Of a DNA stretch of 64,000 nt, positions 27,304 to 36,399 are shown one piece after another (position 1 is the stretch's first letter; each line of letters starts with the position of its first letter). Below the pieces are notes generated by a model. It saw only the letters and a program-made list of their open reading frames with translations. It searched no databases and was not told the DNA's origin. The DNA is taken from assembly GCA_964370815.1 (NCBI GenBank), contig CAYJKQ010000004.1:1-64000 (forward strand), read 5' to 3'. This DNA is from UBA12087 sp964370815 (GTDB lineage Bacteria > Chloroflexota > Anaerolineae > Anaerolineales > Villigracilaceae). The translations under genes and the position numbers were made by a program.

Positions 27304-27432
27304 TACCAGTGGATGAAAGAAACAACTCGATAATTAGGGGTTGGAGATTGTAAGTCAATCGAACCTGATTACAATCCTTGACCATCCCCCCAGTATATTG
27401 AATTCACATAACTTAATAAAAGGAGTGATTAT

Positions 27433-27675
27433 ATGGACTATGGAATGATTGGAAAAATCGAAAAAGCCAAACGTTATGCACAGGAAAGAAACCGCTTTAT
27501 TTTCGAAGCGTTTACAGTCACAATTAACGGAGAAAATAATCCCCACACTGTCAAATTCATAGATAATAAATGGTTATGCGATTGTGATTTCTTCCAATCA
27601 CGAAATGTTTGTACGCATACAATGGCACTCGAGGAAGTACTGAAAGACATGTTGCCTGCTCCACAACTGGCGTAA
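27433..27675 (+). CDS. SWIM zinc-finger mini-protein
   Basis: This 80-aa protein has the SWIM signature CxC-x8-CxH as CDCDFFQSRNVCTH near residues 50-63, preceded by a short beta hairpin (FTVTINGENNPHTVKFID). The SD AAAAGGAG precedes the ATG. SWIM domains bind DNA or protein and usually sit inside larger ATPases or transposases; here the domain stands almost alone. Function unknown. It is bracketed by two terminators, so it is probably monocistronic. Confidence 0.75.
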   Translation: MDYGMIGKIEKAKRYAQERNRFIFEAFTVTINGENNPHTVKFIDNKWLCDCDFFQSRNVCTHTMALEEVLKDMLPAPQLA

Positions 27676-27698
27676 CTTAACTATTGTTCTTTATTCCC

Positions 27699-27725
27699 AA
27701 TCTACCCTCAATTCGAGGGTAGATT
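27699..27725 (+). terminator. Hairpin terminator after the SWIM gene
   Basis: A perfect 11-bp stem (AATCTACCCTC with GAGGGTAGATT) encloses a 5-base loop 24 bases after the SWIM stop codon. The U-tract is weak. Confidence 0.6.
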
Positions 27726-27774
27726 GCTATTATAGGTGATCTACTCTTTCATCTTTTCAGGTACAATCATACTA

Positions 27775-28806
27775 ATGAAACCTTTATCACGCCGCGATTT
27801 TCTTAAACTTGGCAGCCTGGCTTTAGGTGGTTTGGCGTTCACTCCATTCCTCCCACAGATCACAGAATTTAATGATGTAGATCTTGTGCGCATCGGGACC
27901 AAGGCTGTGAGTGTTTACAGCAAGCCATACGATACGAGTAATATTGTTGCCACATGGTACCAGGATGAGATCGTAAATATCTATGAAATTATCACTGCTG
28001 AATCTCCCTCTTATAATCCAATCTGGTATCGGGTTTGGGGTGGGTATATGCACCGCGCTCACCTGCAAAGAGTTAAAATAATTTACAATACCCCTGCAAC
28101 TAAAATCAATGAAACAGGTCAACTGGGTGAAATCACTGTCCCTTATTCTCAGAGCTTGAATTTATCAAATCAAAATACTTGGTCAAAATCCAGCCGTCTA
28201 TATTATGGATCGACCCATTGGATCACAGGAATCATTGAGGGACCCGATAAACAACCCTGGTATCGTCTTAGAGATGAAATTTATGATGGATCTATCTATT
28301 ATTCTCCCGCTATTCACTTACGCGTCATACCTGACGAAGAATTAGCTCCTATAAATCCCGATGTACCGTTCGATCAAAAAAGGATCGAATTAAATCTTAG
28401 TTCACAGACCCTAACTTGTTATGAATATGGCAACATTGTCTTGCAGACCAAGATTTCTTCCGGTTTGAATAGCTTAACAATCACAGGAGGTATCCCCACC
28501 GCCACACCTCCTGGCGAATATAATATTCAGGGTAAATATCCATCCAAACACATGGGAGACGGACAATTAACTTCTGATCTTCAGGCATATGAACTTGTGG
28601 GGGTCCCATGGAATTGTTTCTTCACTGCCCAAGGACACGCCTTTCATGGGGCTTATTGGCATGATAATTTTGGGATTCCTATGAGTCATGGTTGTATTAA
28701 CATGCGTATTGAAGAAGCTAAGTGGCTTTTCTTATGGGCATTACCAATATCAAAACCTGATGAAGAGTCCAATCGTAACCGTGGAACCAGCATTCTAATA
28801 TATTAA
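27775..28806 (+). CDS. L,D-transpeptidase (YkuD family) with Tat signal
   Basis: This 343-aa protein starts with a twin-arginine signal LSRRDFLKLGSLALGGLAF. Residues about 35-200 look like one or two SH3-like beta domains. The C-terminal YkuD domain has the catalytic motif HGAYWHDNFGIPMSHGCINM, with Cys as nucleophile. Such enzymes cross-link peptidoglycan or attach proteins in the cell envelope. The ATG at 27775 fits the signal peptide; the frame upstream to 27736 is unlikely. Confidence 0.88.
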   Translation: MKPLSRRDFLKLGSLALGGLAFTPFLPQITEFNDVDLVRIGTKAVSVYSKPYDTSNIVATWYQDEIVNIYEIITAESPSYNPIWYRVWGGYMHRAHLQRVKIIYNTPATKINETGQLGEITVPYSQSLNLSNQNTWSKSSRLYYGSTHWITGIIEGPDKQPWYRLRDEIYDGSIYYSPAIHLRVIPDEELAPINPDVPFDQKRIELNLSSQTLTCYEYGNIVLQTKISSGLNSLTITGGIPTATPPGEYNIQGKYPSKHMGDGQLTSDLQAYELVGVPWNCFFTAQGHAFHGAYWHDNFGIPMSHGCINMRIEEAKWLFLWALPISKPDEESNRNRGTSILIY

Positions 28807-28815
28807 GCTGAGATT

Positions 28816-30108
28816 ATGCCTCTATTAATATGGCCAAACAAAGATATTAGCCCATCATCAAATGTAAATTTTGTTCTCAATTCAAACAATTACCCGGGGG
28901 GAGAGTCATACCCTTTAGAGCTTTCTGAAAACCACTTGTATCTGGGGGATAATCTAAAAACAATGACCACCCTTTTACCCGATTATGCCGACCGCATTGA
29001 CCTGATTTATGCTGACCCCCCTTTTTTTACAAATAAAAAGTTCTCAGCCCGAATCGGTCGAGGGGAAGATTCCCGTAACCCGACTGAATGGAAATTGAGT
29101 GATGGGTACAGTGACCACTGGGCAGATATGGATGAATATCTGAGCTTTCTATACCCCCGTCTAAACTTGATGCATAAACTGTTATCACCAACTGGAAGCC
29201 TTTATATGCACCTTGATTGGCACGCGGATTCTTATGCCAGAATATTATTGGACGAAATCTTTGGAAGAGATCGCCTGATCAATCAAATTTCCTGGTTGTA
29301 CCATGGACCTTCTCCAATCAGGAATGCATTTAATAGAAAACACGATACTATTTTCATTTATACCAAATCGAAAAATTATACATTTAATAGTGATGCAGTC
29401 CGAGAACCATATAATCCCAATACAATTAAAACTTTTGCTTCTTCAGCAAAGGCTGGTTTTGGAAAAATCCCAGATCTGGATCGAGGAAAAATTCCTGAAG
29501 ATTGGTGGTATTTTCCGGTTGTTGCCAGGTTGCATAATGAACGGACCGGATATCCCACCCAGAAACCGGAAGCCCTACTCGAGAGGATAATTCGCGCATC
29601 GTCCAATCTTGGAGATCTGGTTGCAGATTTCTTCTGTGGTTCGGGAACAACACCACTTGTCGCAGCCCGGCTTGGGCGTCGGTTTCTTGGGTCCGATGCC
29701 AACTGGCGTGCCATAAACACCACTCGCCATCGCCTTGTAGGTTTACCCACAAAGCCTTTCAGTATCTGGCAGGATGATGAAATTTATATTCCTCGAGAAA
29801 ATACTGAATTAAATATTAATTTTTCCAGAACCAACATATCCCTTGTTAATCCACCGGAATTAGATTATTGGGAAATAGATCCTTGCTGGAATGGTAGGAT
29901 TTTCAAAAGTGCAGCTCAAGCAATTCGACCCCTACGAAATGGTCATATTCCTTTATCTCTAAATTTACCAACCCTGGGTGATAAATTTAAGATCCGGGCT
30001 GTTACTATCAATGGAAAATTAATAGAAGTTGTATTAGACAATAATAATTCTAAAAGTCCCCAAAATACTAAAGATCTAACTGATAGCCAACCCCGCGAAT
30101 TGTCTTAA
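28816..30108 (+). CDS. Orphan site-specific DNA methyltransferase (beta-class, N6-adenine or N4-cytosine)
   Basis: This 430-aa protein has motif IV as DLIYADPPFFTNKKF (about residues 56-70), followed later by motif X/I as GYPTQKPEALLERIIRAS and VADFFCGSGTTPLVAARLGRRFLG. The order IV then I marks the beta class, as in type III Mod proteins. About 110 residues after the catalytic core (from IWQDDEIY) match nothing I know and may recognise DNA. No restriction gene adjoins it. The start is 10 bases after the L,D-transpeptidase; its 3' end overlaps the convergent regulator gene by 41 bases. Confidence 0.85.
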   Translation: MPLLIWPNKDISPSSNVNFVLNSNNYPGGESYPLELSENHLYLGDNLKTMTTLLPDYADRIDLIYADPPFFTNKKFSARIGRGEDSRNPTEWKLSDGYSDHWADMDEYLSFLYPRLNLMHKLLSPTGSLYMHLDWHADSYARILLDEIFGRDRLINQISWLYHGPSPIRNAFNRKHDTIFIYTKSKNYTFNSDAVREPYNPNTIKTFASSAKAGFGKIPDLDRGKIPEDWWYFPVVARLHNERTGYPTQKPEALLERIIRASSNLGDLVADFFCGSGTTPLVAARLGRRFLGSDANWRAINTTRHRLVGLPTKPFSIWQDDEIYIPRENTELNINFSRTNISLVNPPELDYWEIDPCWNGRIFKSAAQAIRPLRNGHIPLSLNLPTLGDKFKIRAVTINGKLIEVVLDNNNSKSPQNTKDLTDSQPRELS

Positions 30109-30739
30109 GAAGAAGTGGATGCTCAGGATCTACCTCAATGGCTCGTCGCAACCAGGAAATATGAACATCAAGTGTACGAGTGTCTTCAGTATAGTTTGTT
30201 TCCCACACTCGGGAAAAAAGCGAATTACGTTCAACTACTTCACCATGCTGTTGCATAAGGACAGATAACAAACCAACCAGGCGAGGTGTCAGCCGGGTTC
30301 GTTTGCCAAGACAACGTACAATTCGTCGTTCGACATCAAGGCGGATAGGACCTACTCGCAGAGTTTTATCACTCTCTATTGGTAAAACATGTTTCAGGCG
30401 ATTAACCAATTTTTGCACTGTGAATGGCAAGTTTAATACAACATCCGCGTGACCATTCTCGATTGTCACCCCTTCGTCGATTATTAGTATTATTGGAATA
30501 TTCTTAATTTCAGCTTGTAAAGACTTGCAAATCCTATTTCCTGTCGAACGTAAGGAAGCTGCAGCAACAATTATCGCATCTGGGACGATTCCTAACCTCA
30601 GCTGTTCGAGTGCATCTTTTCCACTTGAAGCTATTTCAACATCAAAATCCTTCTTCCGTAAAAAAGGAGCAAAGGCTATATAATCAGACCGTTTCCCTTC
30701 AATGATTAATAATGTTGCAGAGACATTGTCGATTTTCAA
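30068..30739 (-). CDS. OmpR/PhoB-type regulator with degenerate receiver domain
   Basis: This 223-aa protein has an N-terminal receiver fold and a C-terminal winged helix (RLTPRLVGLLSVLMQQHGEV, TLDVHISWLRRAIE, IRGVGYQL). The receiver has lost its phosphorylation residues: the acidic pair is Glu14-Gly15, the phospho-Asp position is Ala59, the Thr position is Ile87 and the Lys of KPF is Leu104. It must act without phosphotransfer, or by another signal. No histidine kinase is nearby. Repeated sites lie in its own promoter region. Confidence 0.85.
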   Translation of the reverse strand: MKIDNVSATLLIIEGKRSDYIAFAPFLRKKDFDVEIASSGKDALEQLRLGIVPDAIIVAAASLRSTGNRICKSLQAEIKNIPIILIIDEGVTIENGHADVVLNLPFTVQKLVNRLKHVLPIESDKTLRVGPIRLDVERRIVRCLGKRTRLTPRLVGLLSVLMQQHGEVVERNSLFSRVWETNYTEDTRTLDVHISWLRRAIEVDPEHPLLLKTIRGVGYQLDL

Positions 30740-31111
30740 ATTAATAATTCCCTTATATTTTCTTTAACATTATACTCCAATGTTAAAGAATTTTTAACAT
30801 TATTTTCGTAAGTATATGTGTAATTCAATAAAAAAATACCTTAAAAAAAGTTGCTTTTCGAAGTAAATAAATGGGGGATTTCCCTTAATAATTTTTAACA
30901 AATAAAATTTAATATTGAAAATTGACCTAGTTCTTGGCTATTGAATAGGAATCCCGAAATTAAATATGGATATTTTCTGCTAACATAAGCTCCCATTGTA
31001 TAATTGTATAATTGCAGAATATTTATAGAAAGATGGATTGATGGTAAATGTATATTAGGCAATTCGTTTTACCTTTCTCTCGTGCGGGAATCATGATAAC
31101 ATTTTTCTATT
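30740..31111. other. AT-rich divergent intergenic region
   Basis: These 372 bases separate the regulator (minus) from the thioesterase (plus). Besides the TTTAACATTAT sites, they contain two overlapping TGTATAAT words near 30998-31012 that could be -10 elements for the thioesterase gene, without a clear -35. No ORF or RNA gene is seen. Confidence 0.5.
30762..30803 (-). promoter_or_regulatory. Repeated operator-like sites upstream of the degenerate regulator
   Basis: TTTAACATTAT occurs at 30763-30773 and again at 30793-30803, and an inverted copy AATGTTAAAG at 30779-30788 forms a perfect 10-bp palindrome with 30762-30771. The cluster lies 23-64 bases ahead of the regulator start. OmpR/PhoB-family proteins bind repeated half-sites, so autoregulation is plausible. 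Confidence 0.5.
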
Positions 31112-31123
31112 ATGGAGGTGGTC

Positions 31124-31585
31124 ATGGCTGCGTCTAAGAAAATCATTCAAACCCTGCCCGAGCACGGATGGTGTTTCATTTGCGGTAAGGAAAATCCTAA
31201 AAGTCTGGGGGTTAGATGGAATTTGATGGAAGATCAATCCATTACCACCCGAATTACTTTAGGTTTATCCCAACAAGGACCTCCAGGTTTTGCCCATGGG
31301 GGAGCATCGGCAGCATTACTCGACGAGGCGATGGGTTGTGCAGTTTGGTCGGCAGGACATCAAGTGGTGTCTGTTAATCTACAGGTAAACTACAAAAAAC
31401 CACTCCCTCTGGAGACACCCATCATGGTAAATGCAAATATTGAAAGCATTGAAGGTCGGGTTGTAAACGCCAGTTCAACCATAAGCCTGGAAGATGGGAC
31501 TATCCTGGTCACTGGACATGGAATCTATGTAGAAGCGCCTGGTATGTTTGATAATATTTGGGATCATATTAATATGTCAGACTGA
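31124..31585 (+). CDS. Hotdog-fold thioesterase (PaaI-like)
   Basis: This 153-aa protein has the hotdog signature GFAHGGASAALLDEAMG and the following strand HQVVSVNLQVNYKKPLPL. It probably hydrolyses acyl-CoA thioesters. A CFICG motif (CxxC) near the N-terminus is common in a subgroup of these proteins. The ATG at 31124 is preferred over 31112 because GGAGGTGG lies between them. Confidence 0.85.
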   Translation: MAASKKIIQTLPEHGWCFICGKENPKSLGVRWNLMEDQSITTRITLGLSQQGPPGFAHGGASAALLDEAMGCAVWSAGHQVVSVNLQVNYKKPLPLETPIMVNANIESIEGRVVNASSTISLEDGTILVTGHGIYVEAPGMFDNIWDHINMSD

Positions 31586-31678
31586 CAAGCCTTCCATTTA
31601 TTACAACCATCTGGTAAAATCACACCCCGAAGCGTAGTACCCTTCGCTTCAACTAAATCATCTCGAAAGGGCTTGACA

Positions 31679-32296
31679 ATGAAAGTATTATTAATCAAAG
31701 ATGTTTATAAACTAGGACGCGCAGGAGATATGAAACGTGTTGCTGACGGGTTTGGTCGCAACTATCTGGTTCCGCAAGGATTAGCAGTATTAGCAACTCC
31801 CGGGTCATTAAAACAAGCAGATTTCATTCGCTCAAAAGCATCTGAGCAACGCGCAGTCATTAATAAAGAAATGGGTGCCATAGCAGAACAACTTCAGAAA
31901 CTTTCCCTGGTTTTTCCTGCTCGCGCAGGTGAAACAGGGAAATTATATGGTTCCATCACCAGCCAGGAGGTAGTTGACTCAATTCAAAAGTTATCAGGTA
32001 TCGTAATTAAACGCCACCATGTGGATATGCAACCCTTGCGCACCCTTGGTGAACACAATATCCAGATTCGCCTTACCATGGATCTAATTCCAGAATTGAA
32101 AGTTATTGTTTATCGCGAAGGTGAATCTGTACCAAAGGCTGGCAGTACCAAAATCGATGATGAGGTAGAGACTGTAGAAGAAGTTATTGTCGAACCGATT
32201 GTCGAATCAATTGCTGAACCAATAGTTGAACTAACTGCAGAACCAACCGCTGAACCAACAGTCGAACTTGTGGTGGAACCCCCTAACGAAGAATAA
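31679..32296 (+). CDS. rplI: Ribosomal protein bL9 with acidic C-terminal tail
   Basis: Residues 1-150 are a standard L9: the N-terminal domain MKVLLIKDVYKLGRAGD, NYLVPQGLAV and the C-terminal domain with GKLYGSITSQEV. The normal length is about 150; this one is 205. The extra 50 residues are a low-complexity tail of Glu-Pro and Val/Ile/Thr repeats (VEPIVESIAEPIVELTAEP and onward). The start at 31679 follows GAAAGGG. rplI is not next to rpsF or rpsR here. Confidence 0.93.
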   Translation: MKVLLIKDVYKLGRAGDMKRVADGFGRNYLVPQGLAVLATPGSLKQADFIRSKASEQRAVINKEMGAIAEQLQKLSLVFPARAGETGKLYGSITSQEVVDSIQKLSGIVIKRHHVDMQPLRTLGEHNIQIRLTMDLIPELKVIVYREGESVPKAGSTKIDDEVETVEEVIVEPIVESIAEPIVELTAEPTAEPTVELVVEPPNEE

Positions 32297-32378
32297 TCCT
32301 CGATAAAGGATTGAAAAAAATTTAAAATATCATCGGTTCCACCAAGAGGGGCGCCGGTGATATTTTCTTATCTGAATC

Positions 32379-33758
32379 ATGAATGATACTCCAGGATCTA
32401 TTTTAAAAAGTGCACGCGAATTAAAAAACCTTAATATAGCCCAGGTGGTTAAAGGAACTCGCATACGGACTGTTTACATCCAGGCAATGGAATCAGATGA
32501 TTTTGCATCCCTTCCATCTGCTGTGCATATACGTGGTTTCTTACGCGTCTATGCTGAATTCCTTGGACTGGACTCCAATGATCTGATCACAAAACTAGCA
32601 ACGCATCTTCAGCAAGCGAATCTTGAAATCATTGGCAACAATACATCAATTGAAGACACCAATACTCTGGGAGGGATAGGTTTGAATAATCTCAAGCTTT
32701 CCCATCCAACCCTCTCTGCAGAATTGCCAACCGCTCCATCAGAACCATCTGATGAATTCCCTGCTGAAAAGCCAGAAAACAATCAAGACGAACCGACACA
32801 GGAATATAATCAAACAATTAATTTTCCTTCTAAATTAAATTCGAAAAAGATCTTTTTTTCCATTGGGGAAAAACTTAGAAATCAACGTGAGGCATTGGGT
32901 TTATCACTCAATGAAGTTGAACAACACTCGCGAGTTCTCAAGCGTTACCTTATATCCATCGAAGCTGGTGAGTTTGAAAATTTGCCATCTTCTGTTCAAT
33001 CCCGTGGTATGTTAACTAATTATGCACGTTTCCTGGAGATCGATACGGAAGAAATCTTATTACTCTTCGCAGACGGTTTACAATCCCAACGACTGGAAAG
33101 GCATCAACCTGATAACAGAAATTCCACCTCAATTTCAACAAATAGACTCTCTTCTTTAAGGCGTTATTTTTCTATTGATCTGCTTTTTGGATCCGGGATG
33201 ATCATTTTGTTAATTGTCTTTGCCGTATGGGGAACTGGAAAAGTAATTGACCTATATAATGCACCTGCATCTGAAGTGAACATAGCATCCATTTCAGACA
33301 TCATCCTTACACCAAACCATACTTCAACTGTTGAAGGGATAGAACCCTTACAAACTGAACATTTGATAACCAATACTCCGGGAATAGATGCTACCTTAAT
33401 AATAGATATCCCTGTTAATGTATCAGGACAGGTCCAGGTTTATGTTATTGTTCTTCAAAGAACGTGGTTAAGGATCATTGTTGATAATAAAATCTCTCTT
33501 GAAGGCAGAGTTGAGCCAGGCAATGCATATTCATTCAATGGCAACGACCATGTGGAAGTTCTCACAGGAAATGGTGCTGCATTGCAAATAGTTCATAACC
33601 AAACCGACCTTGGAGTCATGGGGGTTTTTGGCGAAATTGTCGATAATATTTATACTCCAAATTCAATTATTAAACCCACCGCAACGATAACACCTACTCC
33701 GACCATCACACCCATACCCAGCTTAACCCCGCGCACGACCAGTACACAGATACCGTGA
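32379..33758 (+). CDS. RodZ-like protein with two HTH domains
   Basis: This 459-aa protein has a first RodZ-type HTH at residues 5-75 (ILKSARELKNLNIAQVVKGT) and a second at about 165-235 (IGEKLRNQREALGLSLNEVE). A transmembrane helix follows (GSGMIILLIVFAVWG) and a DUF4115-like beta domain (TWLRIIVDNKISLEGRVEPG). The C-terminal tail is Thr-Pro rich. RodZ links the MreB cytoskeleton to the membrane and uses one HTH; two tandem copies are unusual. No mreB gene is in the window. Confidence 0.82.
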   Translation: MNDTPGSILKSARELKNLNIAQVVKGTRIRTVYIQAMESDDFASLPSAVHIRGFLRVYAEFLGLDSNDLITKLATHLQQANLEIIGNNTSIEDTNTLGGIGLNNLKLSHPTLSAELPTAPSEPSDEFPAEKPENNQDEPTQEYNQTINFPSKLNSKKIFFSIGEKLRNQREALGLSLNEVEQHSRVLKRYLISIEAGEFENLPSSVQSRGMLTNYARFLEIDTEEILLLFADGLQSQRLERHQPDNRNSTSISTNRLSSLRRYFSIDLLFGSGMIILLIVFAVWGTGKVIDLYNAPASEVNIASISDIILTPNHTSTVEGIEPLQTEHLITNTPGIDATLIIDIPVNVSGQVQVYVIVLQRTWLRIIVDNKISLEGRVEPGNAYSFNGNDHVEVLTGNGAALQIVHNQTDLGVMGVFGEIVDNIYTPNSIIKPTATITPTPTITPIPSLTPRTTSTQIP

Positions 33759-33913
33759 GGAATTCTAAATAAATTTTGATAAAAACACTTAATTTCAAAA
33801 TTATTCTCGGTAATTTTTCCGGATGATTTTCATTTATTTTGGAAATTTTTAGAAAAGGGTTTTCCCCTAAAGAATGTGGATTGTCACCTGACTCTGTAAG
33901 GATTGCTACATTA

Positions 33914-35242
33914 ATGAAACAAAAAACATTTCACTTGATCTCCTTGGGATGCGCAAAAAATACCGTTGATTCGGATTCCATGGCACAATTATTGGTTATG
34001 GATGGGTTCCAAGCCATGGACGAACCTCACGATGCCAATGTACTGATCGTCAATACGTGTGGATTTATTGGTTCAGCACGCGAGGAATCCTATTCTGTTC
34101 TACGCGAGCTGGCTGATCAAAAACTTCCAGGTCAATTATTGATAGCTGCAGGGTGCTTAACTCAACGTTATGGCAGGGATGTCGCCCGGGAAGTACCAGG
34201 CATTGATGGAATTTTGGGAACACGCCGTTGGATGGACATCGTGCAATTGATCGGACAAATCCGACAGAGTCCTCATCCTGAACCATTGTTCCATTTGCCC
34301 GACACACCTACGGTAGGAACCGACGAAGGCAATATTCTCAGGGTAAGTTTAACGGGAACCAGTGCATATATAAAAATCGCAGATGGTTGCCGTCGCCCTT
34401 GTGCTTTCTGTGCCATCCCTTTGATTAAGGGAACTGCAGTCAGTCGCCCAAAAGATGCCATCCTCAACGAAGCCCTGGAATTACATGTTGCCGGAGTGCG
34501 AGAGATCATCTTGATCGCCCAGGACACAACCGATTATGGGCATGATCTTGGGATGAAAGATGGTCTGGCGAATTTACTTGAGGAATTAACAGCCGAAGTA
34601 CCAGGGATGGATTGGATTCGAGTTATGTATGCTTATCCAGGGTATGTTACTGACCGATTGATTGATTGCATGGCGTCCAAGTCAAATATCCTGCCCTATT
34701 TGGATATGCCATTACAACATGCCCACCCTGATACACTTAAGCGCATGCGTCGCCCGGCAAATATCGAATGGGTCCATAAAACTCTAAGCAAAATGCGCTC
34801 ATCAATCCCTAATCTGGCGATCCGAACAACATTTATTGTTGGTTATCCTGGTGAAACCGAAGAAGAATTTCAGAGCCTGCTCAATTTTATTTCTGATATT
34901 CGATTTGACAGGGTGGGAACATTTAAGTTCTCATTTGAACCCGGCACTTTCAGCGAATCTCTTGGTGACCCCATCGCTGAGGAAATAAAAGAGGATCGTT
35001 ATCAACGAATAATGGAAACACAACAGAGTATTTCTTTACAGATCAATCAAGGATTTGTCGGAAAAAAACTGGACGTTCTTATCGAAGGATACGATCAAGG
35101 TCTTTCCATCGGTCGTTCTTATCGGGATGCCCCTGAGATCGATGGACTTGTGATCATTGAAGGAAAAGCCAAACTTGGCACGATCGTACCAGTCAAGATC
35201 ACAGGTGCGATGGCATACGATCTAACAGGAACATTAGCTTAA
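33914..35242 (+). CDS. rimO: Ribosomal protein S12 methylthiotransferase
   Basis: This 442-aa radical-SAM enzyme adds a methylthio group to Asp of S12. The UPF0004 domain starts with FHLISLGCAKNTVDSD, the radical-SAM cluster motif is CRRPCAFCAIP, and a TRAM domain ends the chain (LDVLIEGYDQG). The ATG at 33914 matches the family N-terminus; the open frame upstream to 33839 is not needed. The stop overlaps the convergent gene by 4 bases. Confidence 0.94.
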   Translation: MKQKTFHLISLGCAKNTVDSDSMAQLLVMDGFQAMDEPHDANVLIVNTCGFIGSAREESYSVLRELADQKLPGQLLIAAGCLTQRYGRDVAREVPGIDGILGTRRWMDIVQLIGQIRQSPHPEPLFHLPDTPTVGTDEGNILRVSLTGTSAYIKIADGCRRPCAFCAIPLIKGTAVSRPKDAILNEALELHVAGVREIILIAQDTTDYGHDLGMKDGLANLLEELTAEVPGMDWIRVMYAYPGYVTDRLIDCMASKSNILPYLDMPLQHAHPDTLKRMRRPANIEWVHKTLSKMRSSIPNLAIRTTFIVGYPGETEEEFQSLLNFISDIRFDRVGTFKFSFEPGTFSESLGDPIAEEIKEDRYQRIMETQQSISLQINQGFVGKKLDVLIEGYDQGLSIGRSYRDAPEIDGLVIIEGKAKLGTIVPVKITGAMAYDLTGTLA

Positions 35243-36300
35243 GGTGTAGATGCAGGGGTTGTTCCTGTCAGAGAGGCAGTTGTTAAAGGATCTGTCGTCG
35301 GTGTCGGAGTCTCGGTTCCCTCCGTAGGTACGGATGTGGATTCTGGTCGGTTTTGCTTATCGCATTTCGCCTGGGCAAAATTGGCAGTTGGGACAACCAA
35401 ACTATTATCCTGGTGTGAGATCAACAAACCTGCCTGATAATAGGTGCTGGCATCACAGTATGCCTTGTTTTCAAGAAGTGAATCTGCATAAGCGATCGAC
35501 GCATATCGGTAGCGTTGCATGGCTGTATAGCAGGAAGAATCCATCAGATAGGGCATATTCTTATAAACCTGGTCAAAATAAAATAGTACTTGTGTCCAAT
35601 CTATTCCCCAAAAGCTGGCACCTGTAATATATAATCGCGCCCAGTTTCGTAATGCCTCTGAAAGATTATCAAGGGGTCCAAACCTCTCTGCCAGAGTCAG
35701 ATCATATATGCCACCCTCCAGGCTGATAACTTTGCAATCTAGATTTGCGATCCTGGCTCGACCGCGTTCGATCAGGGCAATATAATACATCCCATCGACT
35801 TCCACAGTTTTATAAGTGGCATCTGCTTTCCGCAAAGCATCCAGATTTTCGAGCGCAACAGACCAATCCTGGGCTGCAATGGATGCGCGTGCCTGGGTAT
35901 ATATCGCATCTATTCCACGTAGATCTGGTGTTGCTGTGAACATGGGAGTTATCCCAGCTGTGGTTGTTGGAGAAAGGCTTAGTTTTAAAAGAACATCCAC
36001 AAGTTTATCCTGTGCCCCTGGGTAATTTGGATCCTGTTGAATGACAAATTGAAAATTCTTTAACGCCACCTGATACAATCCACTATCCATGGCTTTTACA
36101 CCCATTTGAAATTGTTCTTCCAGCTGTTGGTCTAATATCAATGAAGCTGCCTGGCGTCTATCACCCAATCCAGATTGATAGCCAATAAATAATCCAATGA
36201 TCAGAATTATTAAAAAGATCAGGATTGTGATCCACAAGGATGAACGTTTTTTTACTGGTGCTACAAATTCATTCGGTTGAGCTTCATTTTCTTCAGACAT
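35239..36300 (-). CDS. Membrane-anchored TPR-like repeat protein
   Basis: This 353-aa protein has a short cytoplasmic N-terminus, one transmembrane helix (LWITILIFLIILIIGLFIGY) and an extracytoplasmic part with helical repeats of TPR type (GLYQVALKNFQFVIQQDPNYPGA; IAAQDWSVALENLDAL). The tail is Thr/Pro-rich. It probably serves protein contacts at the cell surface. The ATG at 36300 (MSEEN) is chosen because the longer frame reads a hydrophobic stretch without ribosome site. Function unknown. Confidence 0.7.
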   Translation of the reverse strand: MSEENEAQPNEFVAPVKKRSSLWITILIFLIILIIGLFIGYQSGLGDRRQAASLILDQQLEEQFQMGVKAMDSGLYQVALKNFQFVIQQDPNYPGAQDKLVDVLLKLSLSPTTTAGITPMFTATPDLRGIDAIYTQARASIAAQDWSVALENLDALRKADATYKTVEVDGMYYIALIERGRARIANLDCKVISLEGGIYDLTLAERFGPLDNLSEALRNWARLYITGASFWGIDWTQVLFYFDQVYKNMPYLMDSSCYTAMQRYRYASIAYADSLLENKAYCDASTYYQAGLLISHQDNSLVVPTANFAQAKCDKQNRPESTSVPTEGTETPTPTTDPLTTASLTGTTPASTP

Positions 36301-36399
36301 ACTAATAATTATACTCCATGTCAAAATTTACTTGGACATAATAGTTAAAAGGTAAATATTTGGTATATTTTCGAATAGAAAAAGAATACGCTCGATTAA

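Noticed and set aside
28816..30739. Restriction-modification or defence island around the methyltransferase
   Set aside because: Neighbours are an L,D-transpeptidase and a response regulator; no nuclease, helicase or toxin is present.
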